Below are positions 34,701 to 43,063 of a DNA stretch of 64,000 bases, piece by piece; positions within the stretch are counted from its first letter, which is position 1, and each line of letters opens with the position of its first letter. The translations under genes and the position numbers were made by a program. The DNA is from VXNF01 sp965116465 (GTDB lineage Bacteria; Actinomycetota; Acidimicrobiia; Acidimicrobiales; CATQHL01). The notes below the pieces were generated by a model. That model had not been told where the DNA came from. It saw only the letters and a list, made by a program, of their open reading frames with translations, and searched no databases. The stretch is taken from the NCBI GenBank assembly GCA_965116465.1, contig OZ220687.1, forward strand, positions 310,001-374,000, in the 5' to 3' direction.

Positions 34701-36044
34701 ATGGGCAACTCTCCGCTGCAGGACGACCGGATCGGCGCCGAGCCGGCGCGAGCCGATCGGATCGCCGAGTGGGACGCCCTCAGGGACTGGTTGGGGTCGC
34801 CGCCGCTGTGGCACAAGCTCGACCTGGGCGTGCTGCGCGAGCGGTTGGCGTTCGTGGGTCGGGCCCGGTCGTTCCTGGCCGCGCTGGAGGCTGACGTGGT
34901 GGCTGAGGTGGCACGGCGGGAGGGCGACTCCGCCGCGGAGGAGATCCTGCGGCAGGACCAGAAGCGGTCCCGTTCGGGTGCCCGCAAGGCCGTCAAGACC
35001 GCCGCGCAACTCGAGTGGGCACCGACTGTGGCCGACAAGCTCGCCGAAGGGGCGATCACACCCGAGGCCGCGGGGCTGATTCTCGACGCCGACGGGGAGG
35101 CGGATGTGGATCGCCGTGCGCTGCTGGAGGCCGCCGAAGCAGAGCCCGAGGATCAGTTCCGTCGCACGCTCAAGGAGCACATCAACGAGCGCACCAGCGA
35201 GCAGGAACTCGAGGCGCGCCGGGAGCGGCAGCGGCGCCGACGGCGCGCTTCGATCAGCGAGCAGGCCGACGGCATGTTCCACCTCTTCGCCCAACTCGAC
35301 CCCCTCACCGGCGCCAAGGTCCAGGCCGCGCTCATTGCCAAGTCCGACCAGCTGTTCCGCAACGAGGACCCCAAGGACCGTCCCACATCACCCCAGCGCT
35401 TCGCCGACGCCCTCGCACAACTCGTCTGCACGAGCACCGGCGACGGCGCGCCGGCGGGGGTGGAGCTGATCGTGCTCGCGGACTACGACCAGGTCCACGA
35501 CGCCATCACCAACGCACACCTCGCCAACGGCACACGCCTCACCGAGGCCGAGACACTCGCCATCGCCTGTGACGCCAAGATCCTGCCGGGCATCTTCAAC
35601 AAGCACACCGGCAACCCACTCCTGGGCCGATCCCGACGCAAGGTCAGCCCCCGACACCGCAAACGCCTCGTGGCCCGCGACGGCGGCTGCATCGGCTGCG
35701 GCGCATCGGAGAAGATCTGCGAAGTCCACCACCTCGACCACTGGGCCCACGGCGGCGAAACCACCCTCGAGAACACCTGCCTGCTGTGCTGGCGCTGCCA
35801 CCACATCCGCGTCCACCTCCACGGCGAAGAGATCACCCGCCACGCCGGCGGCCGCCTCACCCTCGGACCTCCGACCAGCAACGGCGGGGACAGCAAGAAC
35901 GCTTCGCGCCCGCCGCCGCACAACCACCACCGATCCGACCGCCACGAGGCCACTGCCCCGACCAGGCCCGACACCCACCCCCAACCGCCCGCTGGGCCGT
36001 GCCACCAACCTTCCCTCCCGACCCCCATCCCCCGCCGGTGCTGA
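34701..36044 (+). CDS. DUF222 / HNH endonuclease (13E12-repeat-like protein)
   Basis: Actinobacterial family combining a helical DUF222 domain (about 40-300) with a C-terminal HNH nuclease. The DUF222 part includes AGLILDADGEADVDRRALLE and DGMFHLFAQLDPLTGAKVQA. The nuclease part has VARDGGCIGCGA, CEVHHLDHWAHGGETTLEN and CWRCHHIRVH: two Cys pairs for zinc plus the His-Asn-His core. The C-terminal 90 residues are Pro/His/Arg-rich and low complexity. M. tuberculosis relatives are the repeated 13E12 proteins, often near mobile DNA. I set the start at ATG 34701, downstream of a strong promoter; the frame itself is open from 34587. Confidence 0.88.
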   Translation: MGNSPLQDDRIGAEPARADRIAEWDALRDWLGSPPLWHKLDLGVLRERLAFVGRARSFLAALEADVVAEVARREGDSAAEEILRQDQKRSRSGARKAVKTAAQLEWAPTVADKLAEGAITPEAAGLILDADGEADVDRRALLEAAEAEPEDQFRRTLKEHINERTSEQELEARRERQRRRRRASISEQADGMFHLFAQLDPLTGAKVQAALIAKSDQLFRNEDPKDRPTSPQRFADALAQLVCTSTGDGAPAGVELIVLADYDQVHDAITNAHLANGTRLTEAETLAIACDAKILPGIFNKHTGNPLLGRSRRKVSPRHRKRLVARDGGCIGCGASEKICEVHHLDHWAHGGETTLENTCLLCWRCHHIRVHLHGEEITRHAGGRLTLGPPTSNGGDSKNASRPPPHNHHRSDRHEATAPTRPDTHPQPPAGPCHQPSLPTPIPRRC

Positions 36045-36144
36045 GACTCGTTCCCCACCGTCGCCGACACCCGAGGACGGCGGTGCCGCGAGCCGGCGCA
36101 AACGGCCAGGATCTCGCGTCGGGGGTACGCCGGCGCGGTGGTTC

Positions 36145-36224
36145 ACCGATCGCCCGGAGAACGAACCGATCGCCCGGTGACCGAACCGATCGCCCGGTGA
36201 CCGAACCGATCGCCCGGTGACCGT
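36145..36224 (+). repeat. Four tandem 20-bp repeats upstream of the MFS gene
   Basis: Unit ACCGATCGCCCGGTGACCGA at 36145, 36165, 36185 and 36205. Copies 2 and 3 are identical, copy 4 differs at its last base and copy 1 at three bases. The unit holds CGATCG and GGTGACC palindromes. It ends 17 bases before the MFS start, overlapping the expected promoter. Confidence 0.9.
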
Positions 36225-36227
36225 TCC

Positions 36228-36233
36228 TATGCT
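36228..36233 (+). promoter_or_regulatory. -10 box TATGCT of leaderless MFS gene
   Basis: TATGCT is followed by 8 bases and the GTG at 36242. The tandem repeats end four bases before it, so they cover the -15 to -95 region. Confidence 0.5.
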
Positions 36234-36241
36234 GCGCGGTC

Positions 36242-37591
36242 GTGCGCCACCGACCCGATCGCCTGTTCCTTCTCACGGGTGCGGCGCAGGGATTCACCCT
36301 GGCGGCGGGACTGCCGGCGGTGGTTTGGTGGGTCGTGGAGTTGCGCTTCCCGCCGCTACGGCTGGCACTCCTGGGGACCGCGCTGGTGCTCACGATCCTG
36401 CTGGCGGAAGCCCCGACGGGCGTGCTGGCCGACCTCTACGGTCGCAAGCGGTCCGTCGTGGCCTCCTTCGCCGTGATGGGGGCCGCGATCGGACTCATGG
36501 CGAGCTCCCCCGCCTTCGCCTCGATGGTGGTCTGGCAGGCTGTCTGGGCCCTGGGCTGGACCATGCAGAGCGGCGCGGCCACCGCCTGGGTGACCGACGA
36601 GTCGCCGGCGGGATCGGGACATCCGACGGCGCGTGACACACGAGGCGGCAGATCGGTCGAGGACGCCCGTGCCGGCTCCCCGGAGGTTCCTGCGGCCACG
36701 CCGGGCACCGCAGGGCTGGATCAACTGATCGTCCGGCACGCCACCTGGCGAGCGATCGGTGTGATGGCCGGTCTCGCTCTCGCCACGGGGGTGGGCACAT
36801 GGTCGTTGCGCGGCGCACTGGTCGTCGTCGGGGCACTGAGCCTGGCCTTCGCCGCCTATCTCGCCGTCACCATGGCCGAGACAGGATTCGTGCGGGGAAG
36901 GCGAAGTGGTCTGAGCGCAGGAGGTGCCTGGCGCGAGGCATTGACGATCCTCCGCCACGGCGCCGCCCTCGCACTGCGTCGCCGGACGCTGCTGGCAGTG
37001 GTCTCGGCGGCGGCGATCACCGGCTTCGCCAGCGAGGCGATCGAGCGGCTCGACACGCTGAGGCTCGTCGAACTGGGACTTCCGGACTACGACGGCGGCG
37101 AGGCGGTCCTCTTCTTCGGAGTGGTGTGGTTCAGCATGGCGGCGCTGTCGATTCCCGTGATGATGTGGCTTCGCCGCCGCTTGACGACGCCCGACACGGC
37201 CCGGGATGCCCGCCTGCTGTCCCGGCTGCTGATCGTGGCGGGCGCCGGAGCGCTGGCTCTGGCGGTCAGCCCGATCTTCGCCGTGGCGCTGGCCGGCTGG
37301 ACGATCCTGGACGTGGCGGGCGAGACGACCTACCCGTTGGCCGAGGCGATGGCGAATCGCGAGGCCACGTCGACGGTGCGGGCCACGGTCGTCTCGTTCC
37401 TCGGCCAGGCTGAGGCGCTGGGACAGGTCATCGGCGGCGTCTCCCTGGGGCTGGTGGCGCAATACGTCTCGCTGCCCGTCGCCTTGGGCGTTGCTGCAGG
37501 TCTGCTGGCGGTGGCAGCCATACCGGTCGCCGTTGTCGGGCGGGCGCGGCCGGCAGAGGCGGTGTCGAGCCAAGCCGTCGACGGCTCGTAG
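36242..37591 (+). CDS. Major facilitator superfamily transporter
   Basis: Twelve-helix-type membrane transporter of 449 residues. Motif A is visible between helices 2 and 3 as GVLADLYGRKRSVV. Hydrophobic segments alternate through the protein, with a longer polar central loop (about 120-165) between the two halves. MFS members of this shape are usually drug or metabolite exporters; the substrate is unknown. The GTG start follows TATGCT at leaderless spacing. The 20-bp tandem repeats upstream suggest regulation by a DNA-binding protein, although no regulator gene is adjacent. The O-methyltransferase gene starts 10 bases downstream. Confidence 0.85.
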   Translation: MRHRPDRLFLLTGAAQGFTLAAGLPAVVWWVVELRFPPLRLALLGTALVLTILLAEAPTGVLADLYGRKRSVVASFAVMGAAIGLMASSPAFASMVVWQAVWALGWTMQSGAATAWVTDESPAGSGHPTARDTRGGRSVEDARAGSPEVPAATPGTAGLDQLIVRHATWRAIGVMAGLALATGVGTWSLRGALVVVGALSLAFAAYLAVTMAETGFVRGRRSGLSAGGAWREALTILRHGAALALRRRTLLAVVSAAAITGFASEAIERLDTLRLVELGLPDYDGGEAVLFFGVVWFSMAALSIPVMMWLRRRLTTPDTARDARLLSRLLIVAGAGALALAVSPIFAVALAGWTILDVAGETTYPLAEAMANREATSTVRATVVSFLGQAEALGQVIGGVSLGLVAQYVSLPVALGVAAGLLAVAAIPVAVVGRARPAEAVSSQAVDGS

Positions 37592-37594
37592 GAT
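37589..37594 (+). promoter_or_regulatory. -10 box TAGGAT overlapping the MFS stop codon
   Basis: The TAG stop of the MFS gene is the first half of TAGGAT, which sits 7 bases before the GTG of the O-methyltransferase. Stop codon and promoter appear to share bases. Confidence 0.55.
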
Positions 37595-37601
37595 CGGCCC
37601 G

Positions 37602-38258
37602 GTGAGTTCGCAGATCACGCAGATCGACGAGGCCCTGCTGGCCTACATGGACGCGCACTCCAGTGGGCCCGACGCGCTGCAGCAGGAACTCATCGCCGTC
37701 ACCGAGGCTCTGGGTGACGCCGGCCGGATGCAGATCGGCGCCGTGCAGGGATCGTTCATGACCATGCTCGTGCGGCTACTGCAGCCCTCGATGGCGGTGG
37801 AGGTGGGCACCTTCACCGGCTACTCGGCGCTGGCGGTGGCGAGGGGGCTGCCGCCGGGCGGGCGGCTGCTGTGCTGTGACGTCTCCGAGGAGTGGACGGC
37901 CGTCGCCCGGTCGTTCTGGGAGCGCGCCGGCGTGGCCGACCGCATCGACCTGCGTATCGCCCCGGCGCTGGAGACGCTGCGAGCCCTGCCGCCCGAGCCG
38001 GAAGTGGGTTTCGCCTTCATCGACGCCGACAAGGCCAACTACACCAACTACTACGAGGAACTGCTGCCGCGATTGTCGCCCCGCGGGTTGATCCTGGTGG
38101 ACAACGTGCTCTGGGGAGGGAGCGTGGCCAACCCCGACCAGGACGACGACACCACCGAATCCCTGCGCGCCTTCAACGCCCACGCGGCAGCCGATCCCCG
38201 TTCGCAGGTGGCAATGCTGCCGGTCGGCGACGGGCTGACGGTCATCACGCGCCACTGA
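37602..38258 (+). CDS. Class I O-methyltransferase (COMT-like)
   Basis: SAM-dependent O-methyltransferase of the Methyltransf_3 family, 218 residues. QIGAVQGSFMTMLVRLL precedes the SAM-binding motif VEVGTFTGYSALAVA. CCDVSEEW binds the SAM ribose, and AFIDADKANYTNYYEELLP carries the metal-binding Asp with VDNVLWGG the second Asp-Asn pair. These match catechol-type enzymes that use Mg. The GTG at 37602 is set by the TAGGAT box; the frame itself is open from 37491 inside the MFS gene. The natural acceptor is unknown. Confidence 0.9.
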   Translation: MSSQITQIDEALLAYMDAHSSGPDALQQELIAVTEALGDAGRMQIGAVQGSFMTMLVRLLQPSMAVEVGTFTGYSALAVARGLPPGGRLLCCDVSEEWTAVARSFWERAGVADRIDLRIAPALETLRALPPEPEVGFAFIDADKANYTNYYEELLPRLSPRGLILVDNVLWGGSVANPDQDDDTTESLRAFNAHAAADPRSQVAMLPVGDGLTVITRH

Positions 38259-38268
38259 GCCGTCCCTT

Positions 38269-38274
38269 TAGCAT
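38269..38274 (+). promoter_or_regulatory. -10 box TAGCAT ahead of the BrkB gene
   Basis: TAGCAT lies 9 bases before the ATG at 38284, slightly longer than the 6-8 bases seen elsewhere. No Shine-Dalgarno is present. Confidence 0.4.
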
Positions 38275-38283
38275 CGGCGGCAC

Positions 38284-39213
38284 ATGATCCGCCTCGACTG
38301 TTCCCGGTTGCGGCCGCTCCGGCGGCAGGCCCTGGACCTCATCGAGGAGTTCCGCCGCCACTGGCTGCGGGTGCGGCTGAGCGGCCTGTCGGCGGAGATC
38401 GCCTTCTACGCCATTCTCGGGCTGTTCCCGGCGGCCATCGCTTTCACCGCGATCCTCGGTTCGCTCGACGCCGTCGTCGGCGCGGGAGCCGCCGCCGACA
38501 TCCGGGAAGGTCTCCTGAACTGGGCCGGCACGACGTTCGGGGACGACAGCACGGTGCACCGCACCCTCACCGACCTGTTCTCGGGAGCGAACGCCGGAGC
38601 GGTCACCGTCGGGGCGATCCTGACCCTGTACGCCTCCTCCCGCGGCTTCATCGCGGTGGTGCGCGCCCTGGACGTGGTCTACGACCACGAGCACCGCCGG
38701 CGCTGGCTGTCGACCCGGGTCGTGGGCTTCACGATCACGATCATCACCGTCGTCGTCTTCGCGCTCACGACGGCCCTGCTCGTGGTGGGTCCGCTCCTCG
38801 GGGGCGGGGAGGGCGTGGCCGAGCGAGTCGGGCGCGGATCGGGCTTCGCGACGGCCTGGGTCTGGCTTCGCTGGCCTGTGTCGGCCCTGGTCGTCGTGGC
38901 CTGGACCGCCTCCGTCTACCGCTTCGCGCCCCGCCGGCAGTCCTCCTTCCGCCGTGAACTGCCCGGCGCGGTGGTGGCGACGGCCTGGTGGCTGATCGCC
39001 TCGACCGGCTTCAGTCTCTACCTGGGACTGGCCGCCGCCGGCATGAACACGGTCTTCGGCGTGCTGGGCGGGGTGCTCAGCCTGCTGTTCTGGCTCTACC
39101 TGCTGGCCATGGGCCTGCTGGTCGGCGCCGTCGTCAACAGCCTCATCGCCCGCCACCGCCATCCACCTCCGGCCGATCCGACGCAATCCACCGCCGAGCC
39201 AGGGACGCCGTGA
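38284..39213 (+). CDS. YihY/BrkB-family membrane protein
   Basis: Polytopic inner-membrane protein of 309 residues with about six hydrophobic helices. The family pattern is clear: SAEIAFYAILGLFPAAIAFT at the first helix, VGAILTLYASSRGFIAVVRA with the conserved Ser-Ser/Arg segment, LDVVYD, and the PGAVVATAWWLIASTGFSLY stretch near the penultimate helix. The family was once annotated as ribonuclease BN in error; its function is not established. The stop overlaps the aldehyde dehydrogenase start (TGATG), so the two are coupled. Confidence 0.9.
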   Translation: MIRLDCSRLRPLRRQALDLIEEFRRHWLRVRLSGLSAEIAFYAILGLFPAAIAFTAILGSLDAVVGAGAAADIREGLLNWAGTTFGDDSTVHRTLTDLFSGANAGAVTVGAILTLYASSRGFIAVVRALDVVYDHEHRRRWLSTRVVGFTITIITVVVFALTTALLVVGPLLGGGEGVAERVGRGSGFATAWVWLRWPVSALVVVAWTASVYRFAPRRQSSFRRELPGAVVATAWWLIASTGFSLYLGLAAAGMNTVFGVLGGVLSLLFWLYLLAMGLLVGAVVNSLIARHRHPPPADPTQSTAEPGTP

Positions 39214-40643
39214 TGCATCAATTCCTGAGGGGCGCCCAGCACGCCGGTCGGGGGGCCGAGTCGCTGATCGTGACCGAACCCGCCACCGGGACGCCGCTGG
39301 CCGAGGTGGACACCGCCTCACCCGCCGACATCGACGAGGCCGTGGCGGCCGCCAACGAGGCCGCCGATGATCTCGAGAGCCTCAGCTTCTTCGAGCGGGC
39401 CGAACTGCTGCGCGATGCCGCGGACCGTCTCGACGCCGGCGCCGGGCCGCTGGCGGCCCAACTCGCCAGGGAGTCCGGCAAGCCGCTGGCGGCCGAGGCG
39501 GCCGACGAGCTGGCAGAGTCGGCGGAGATCTTCCGCTTGGCCGCCGAGGAGATCAAGCGGCTGGAGACGCACGTTCTGCCGAGCGTCGACCCCCGCAAGC
39601 GGGTGTTCACCCACCGCAAGCCCAACGGGGTCTACGCCCTCATCACGCCCTGGAACTTCCCCATGAACATCCCGGCGGAGCTCCTGGCCGCGGCGCTGGC
39701 GGCCGGCAACCCCGCCGTGATCAAGCCGTCGGAGAATGCGCCGCTGTCGGCGCTGGCCCTGGCGGAGGCGGTCGCCGGGGCCGGCTTCCCGACCGGGGCG
39801 GTGTCGGTGGTGATGGGACGGGGCGACGTGGGCCGAGCCCTGGCCGCCCACCCTGACGTGCACGGGATCGGTTTCGTCGGCTCGCAGCGCACCGCCGCGG
39901 CGATCGTGGCCACAGCCGGGATGAAGCGAACGATCATCGAGGCCTCCGGCAACGGTCCCCAGATCGTCTTCGACGATGCCGATCTCGAGGCCGCGGCGAC
40001 GGCCGCCGTGTACGGCGCGCACTTCGTGGCCGGCCAGTGCTGCGTCGCCACCGAGCGGCTGCTCGTCCACCGCTCCGTGCACGATGAGCTGGTCGACCTG
40101 GTGATGGACCGGGCCGCCGCGGTGACGCTCGGCGATCCGCTCGACGCCGCCACCCTCATGGGACCGCTCAACAACGAGACGGTGGCGTCCCGCATGGACG
40201 CCCACGTGGCCGACGCCACCTCCCGCGGCGCTCGGCTGCTGTGTGGCGGGCGGCGTGCGCCGGACCACCCCACCGATCTGTACTACGAGTTGACCGTCCT
40301 GGACGGGGTGACGGCGGCCATGGAGGTGTTCCGCCACGAGACGTTCGGGCCGATCATCCCCATCGCGTGCTTCGACGAAGACCTCGAGGCGCTCGCGCTC
40401 GCCAACGACAGCGACCTCGGCCTGCAGGCGTCCGTCTTCACAGCTTCGCTGCGCCGCGCCTACCGGGCAGTCGACGAGTTGCGCACCGGCACCGTGCTCG
40501 TGAACGAGGGAACCGCATTCTGGGAGCAGCACCCGCCCTTCGGCGGGGCGTCGCGAACCGGCACCGGCTGGGGTCGCATCGGCGGGAAGTACACGATTCT
40601 CGACATGACCGACCTGCGGACGGCCATCATCGACGTCGGCTAG
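39213..40643 (+). CDS. NAD(P)-dependent aldehyde dehydrogenase
   Basis: ALDH superfamily enzyme of 476 residues. The cofactor region shows ITPWNFPMNIPAELLAAALA and GNPAVIKPSENAPLSALALA. The general-base Glu is in TIIEASGNGPQIV and the nucleophilic Cys in FVAGQCCVATERLL. EVFRHETFGPIIPI and the C-terminal FGGASRTGTGWGRIGG follow. Closest in pattern to succinate-semialdehyde or aromatic-aldehyde dehydrogenases; substrate uncertain. ATG 39213 or the GTG one codon before it overlaps the BrkB stop. The stop overlaps the convergent osmC gene by four bases. Confidence 0.92.
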   Translation: MHQFLRGAQHAGRGAESLIVTEPATGTPLAEVDTASPADIDEAVAAANEAADDLESLSFFERAELLRDAADRLDAGAGPLAAQLARESGKPLAAEAADELAESAEIFRLAAEEIKRLETHVLPSVDPRKRVFTHRKPNGVYALITPWNFPMNIPAELLAAALAAGNPAVIKPSENAPLSALALAEAVAGAGFPTGAVSVVMGRGDVGRALAAHPDVHGIGFVGSQRTAAAIVATAGMKRTIIEASGNGPQIVFDDADLEAAATAAVYGAHFVAGQCCVATERLLVHRSVHDELVDLVMDRAAAVTLGDPLDAATLMGPLNNETVASRMDAHVADATSRGARLLCGGRRAPDHPTDLYYELTVLDGVTAAMEVFRHETFGPIIPIACFDEDLEALALANDSDLGLQASVFTASLRRAYRAVDELRTGTVLVNEGTAFWEQHPPFGGASRTGTGWGRIGGKYTILDMTDLRTAIIDVG

Positions 40644-41083
40644 CCGGCGAACACCGCCTCGGTGGTGAACGTCACGCCCCGCTCGAGGGTCTTGTGCACG
40701 GGGCAGCGTCGGGCGATGTCGGCGAGTCGGGCACGCTGGTCCTCGTCGAAGTCGCCCTCGATGAAGATCTGGCTGCGGACCCGGTCGATGTAGCCGGAGG
40801 CGTCGCTCTCGCAGTCGTCGCAGTCGCGGGCGTGCACCCGGTCGTGGGTGTAGCGGGCCGAGACGGAGTGGAGGTTCCAGCCCTTGCGCCGGCAGTACAT
40901 CGACACGGTGATGCAGGTGCAGGCCGCCACCGACGACAGCAACAACTCGTACGGGTTGGGGCCGGTATCGGAGCCACCGAGGTCCACAGGCTCGTCGGCA
41001 CTCCAGAGGTGCCCTCCGGCCCGCAACTCCACGGCGAACTCGGTGCCGGGCCCAACCTTCAGATCAGCGGTGATCGTGGTCAT
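40640..41083 (-). CDS. OsmC-family peroxide-reducing protein
   Basis: Thiol-dependent hydroperoxidase-like protein of 147 residues. The two conserved redox cysteines lie in LLSSVAACTCITVSMYC and ADIARRCPVHKTLERG. GPNPYELLLS is the family motif before the first. Extra cysteines (DCDDCES) are clustered in the middle and are unusual for the family; they could be structural or artefactual pairs. ATG at 41083 lies 6 bases after a TAGGAT box. Homologues protect against organic peroxides; some are instead general sulphur-chemistry proteins. Confidence 0.88.
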   Translation of the reverse strand: MTTITADLKVGPGTEFAVELRAGGHLWSADEPVDLGGSDTGPNPYELLLSSVAACTCITVSMYCRRKGWNLHSVSARYTHDRVHARDCDDCESDASGYIDRVRSQIFIEGDFDEDQRARLADIARRCPVHKTLERGVTFTTEAVFAG

Positions 41084-41089
41084 TCTCCG

Positions 41090-41095
41090 ATCCTA
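41090..41095 (-). promoter_or_regulatory. -10 box TAGGAT of leaderless osmC-like gene
   Basis: TAGGAT, CGGAGA, then ATG on the minus strand. The same TAGGATCGGAG string heads the AceE-like gene at 53316-53327. Confidence 0.55.
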
Positions 41096-41138
41096 CGGGC
41101 ACCGCCGTCGAAGCCCCTGGCGCGAATCGTTCCGGCCG

Positions 41139-42896
41139 CTAGCGGTGCCGGTCCACCGTCATCTCCCGGTCCACCGTCATCTCGACGATGTCAACCCCGT
41201 GATACTTCTGATGGCGCACGGCGGAGGCGTAGTGCCGGAGCAGCCGGAACGACACCTCGGTCTCATCGGGAGCGGGAGGCAGTTCGCTCAGATAGGCGAG
41301 ATGGTCCTCCAGGTTCTGTCCCTCCAGCACGGTCACGAGCTCCACGACCGCCGATGCGCCCTCGATGCGAGCGGTCACGGCGAGGCGCCGCCGGGCTTCG
41401 TCGGAGCGACCACCGCCCTGCTGCACGAGGACGGCAAGGGCTTCCTCGCCCGCGGAGGTCAGTCGCTGCGTTGCGGTCTCGCTCCACTGGGCCCTCGTGG
41501 CGAACGCACCAAGGAACTCTCGCACGTGCGGTAGGGCCGCGACGTCCAACGGAACCCGCAGACGCCGGCGCCGCGAGCCGGTCAGGTCCATGAAGACGAC
41601 CATGGCGACCGCGGAGATCGTGCCGGCGGTCATGCCGTTCCCGAGCAGGACCCCGACGAATCCGTCACCGATCACCTCCGGGAAGATCCACCCGTTCTGG
41701 AAGCCGACCCCCAGCCAGAACGACAGTCCGACGACGGCCGCCTTCCGATGGTTGAGACCGTCTCGAAGGACCAGCCGCATGCCCTGGACGAAGAGCATCC
41801 CGATGAGCACGATCAGGTATCCCGCGGCCGCCGGTCCGGGGATGGCGATGAGCAGGGCGGAGACCTTGGGGAAGAACGCCACCGCGACGAAGACGCCGCC
41901 GATAACGACCCCGACGCGCCGCGCCGCGACTCCTGTCACCTCCGCAAGCGCCAGGCTGGAGGAATACGTGGTGTTGGGAAGCGTGCCCGCGATGCCCGAG
42001 AGCAGGTTGCCCACGCCGTCGGCGTTGAGAGCCCCCTGTACCACCCGGAAGTCGGTGGCCCGCGGGGTGCGTCTCGATACCTGCTGGATCGCGATGCCGT
42101 CGCCGATGGTCTCGACCGCACCCACGATCGTGACCACCACGAACGGTGGCAGGAGCGCCCAGAAGTCGGCGCCCAGCGACAGATCGAATCCCGGCCAGGA
42201 GGCCACCGGGAAACCGATCCAGGACGCCGCCGCCACGGCACTCGTGTCATAGATACCGAAGGGCGCCGCCGCAGCGCAGCCCACGGCGATGGCGACGACC
42301 GGCGACCACAGCCGCACGGACGGGGGGCCGCGAAGGACCAAGGCGGCGACCGTCACCATGGTGGCGAGCGCGGCGACCGGGGCGGCGGCGCTCGCCGTGC
42401 CGTCGGGCACGTCCGCCATGGTGTCGAAGAGGATGGGAACCACGGTGACCGCGATGAGCATGACGACCGTGCCGGAGACGACCGGTGTGAACACCCGGCG
42501 CAGCAGCGAGAGCCGCGCGGCCAGCGCGAACTGGAACAGTGACGAGACGACGACGAGTGACGCCATCAGGGACGGACCGCCCGCTTCCAGGGCTGCCACG
42601 CACACCGCGATGAACGCGCCGGACGTGCCCATGGCCATAACGTGCCCGGACCCGATCCGCCCGAGTCTCACCGCCTGCAAAATGGTCGCAATCCCGCTGA
42701 CGACGAGCGCCGCCACGACCCCCCACGACACGTACGACTCGGGCTGGCCGCCGATGCGGGCCACGATGACCACGGTCAGGACCACCGGCGCGATGATCGT
42801 CATCGCCGCCTGGAGCCCCACACCGGCGGTCACGAGCGCGGGCGGACGATCCTCCGGCTCGTAGCGGATGGCCCTCTCATCTCCCCCAGCGGCCAC
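41139..42896 (-). CDS. NCS2-type nucleobase permease fused to an ATPase-like C-terminal domain
   Basis: A 585-residue protein in two parts. Residues 1-440 form an NCS2 (xanthine/uracil permease) transporter: about 12-14 hydrophobic helices, with GSGHVMAMGTSGAFIAVCV, FVVVTIVGAVETIGDGIAI and NLLSGIAGTLPNTTYSSSLA, the last two being family signature loops. Residues 460-585 are soluble: RVPLDVAALPHVREFLGAFA, QRLTSAGEEALAVLVQQGG and RHYASAVRHQKYHGVDIVE, reminiscent of a histidine-kinase-type (RsbW-like) ATPase. The N-box is present but no glycine-rich ATP loop is clear. The GTG at 42896 has GGGGAGG 5 bases upstream; the open frame starts at 42902. A duplicated 18-bp segment encodes the repeated MTVDRE end. 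Confidence 0.85.
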   Translation of the reverse strand: MAAGGDERAIRYEPEDRPPALVTAGVGLQAAMTIIAPVVLTVVIVARIGGQPESYVSWGVVAALVVSGIATILQAVRLGRIGSGHVMAMGTSGAFIAVCVAALEAGGPSLMASLVVVSSLFQFALAARLSLLRRVFTPVVSGTVVMLIAVTVVPILFDTMADVPDGTASAAAPVAALATMVTVAALVLRGPPSVRLWSPVVAIAVGCAAAAPFGIYDTSAVAAASWIGFPVASWPGFDLSLGADFWALLPPFVVVTIVGAVETIGDGIAIQQVSRRTPRATDFRVVQGALNADGVGNLLSGIAGTLPNTTYSSSLALAEVTGVAARRVGVVIGGVFVAVAFFPKVSALLIAIPGPAAAGYLIVLIGMLFVQGMRLVLRDGLNHRKAAVVGLSFWLGVGFQNGWIFPEVIGDGFVGVLLGNGMTAGTISAVAMVVFMDLTGSRRRRLRVPLDVAALPHVREFLGAFATRAQWSETATQRLTSAGEEALAVLVQQGGGRSDEARRRLAVTARIEGASAVVELVTVLEGQNLEDHLAYLSELPPAPDETEVSFRLLRHYASAVRHQKYHGVDIVEMTVDREMTVDRHR

Positions 42897-43040
42897 GATC
42901 ACCTCCCCACGCGAGTTGTCGGTGTAGCACGTTTGGTGCGAAGTCCAAGAATCTCACGCACGCAGCACACCGGTCTCGCGGCCGGACCGGATCCCCGAAG
43001 GCGCGCCGGCGCCGCGTTCGCTTCATCCGGCTCACCGCGC

Positions 43041-43058
43041 GGGCGGGCGCGCCCGCCC
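43041..43058 (-). terminator. 18-bp perfect palindrome after the PPC-protein gene
   Basis: GGGCGGGCG immediately followed by its reverse complement, five bases past the stop of the secreted protein gene at 43064. Probably a terminator, but with no loop or T-run it is atypical. Confidence 0.4.
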
Positions 43059-43063
43059 CCGAG

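Noticed and set aside
36145..36224. Repeats as a CRISPR array
   Set aside because: The 20-bp units are joined without spacers, and no cas gene is near.
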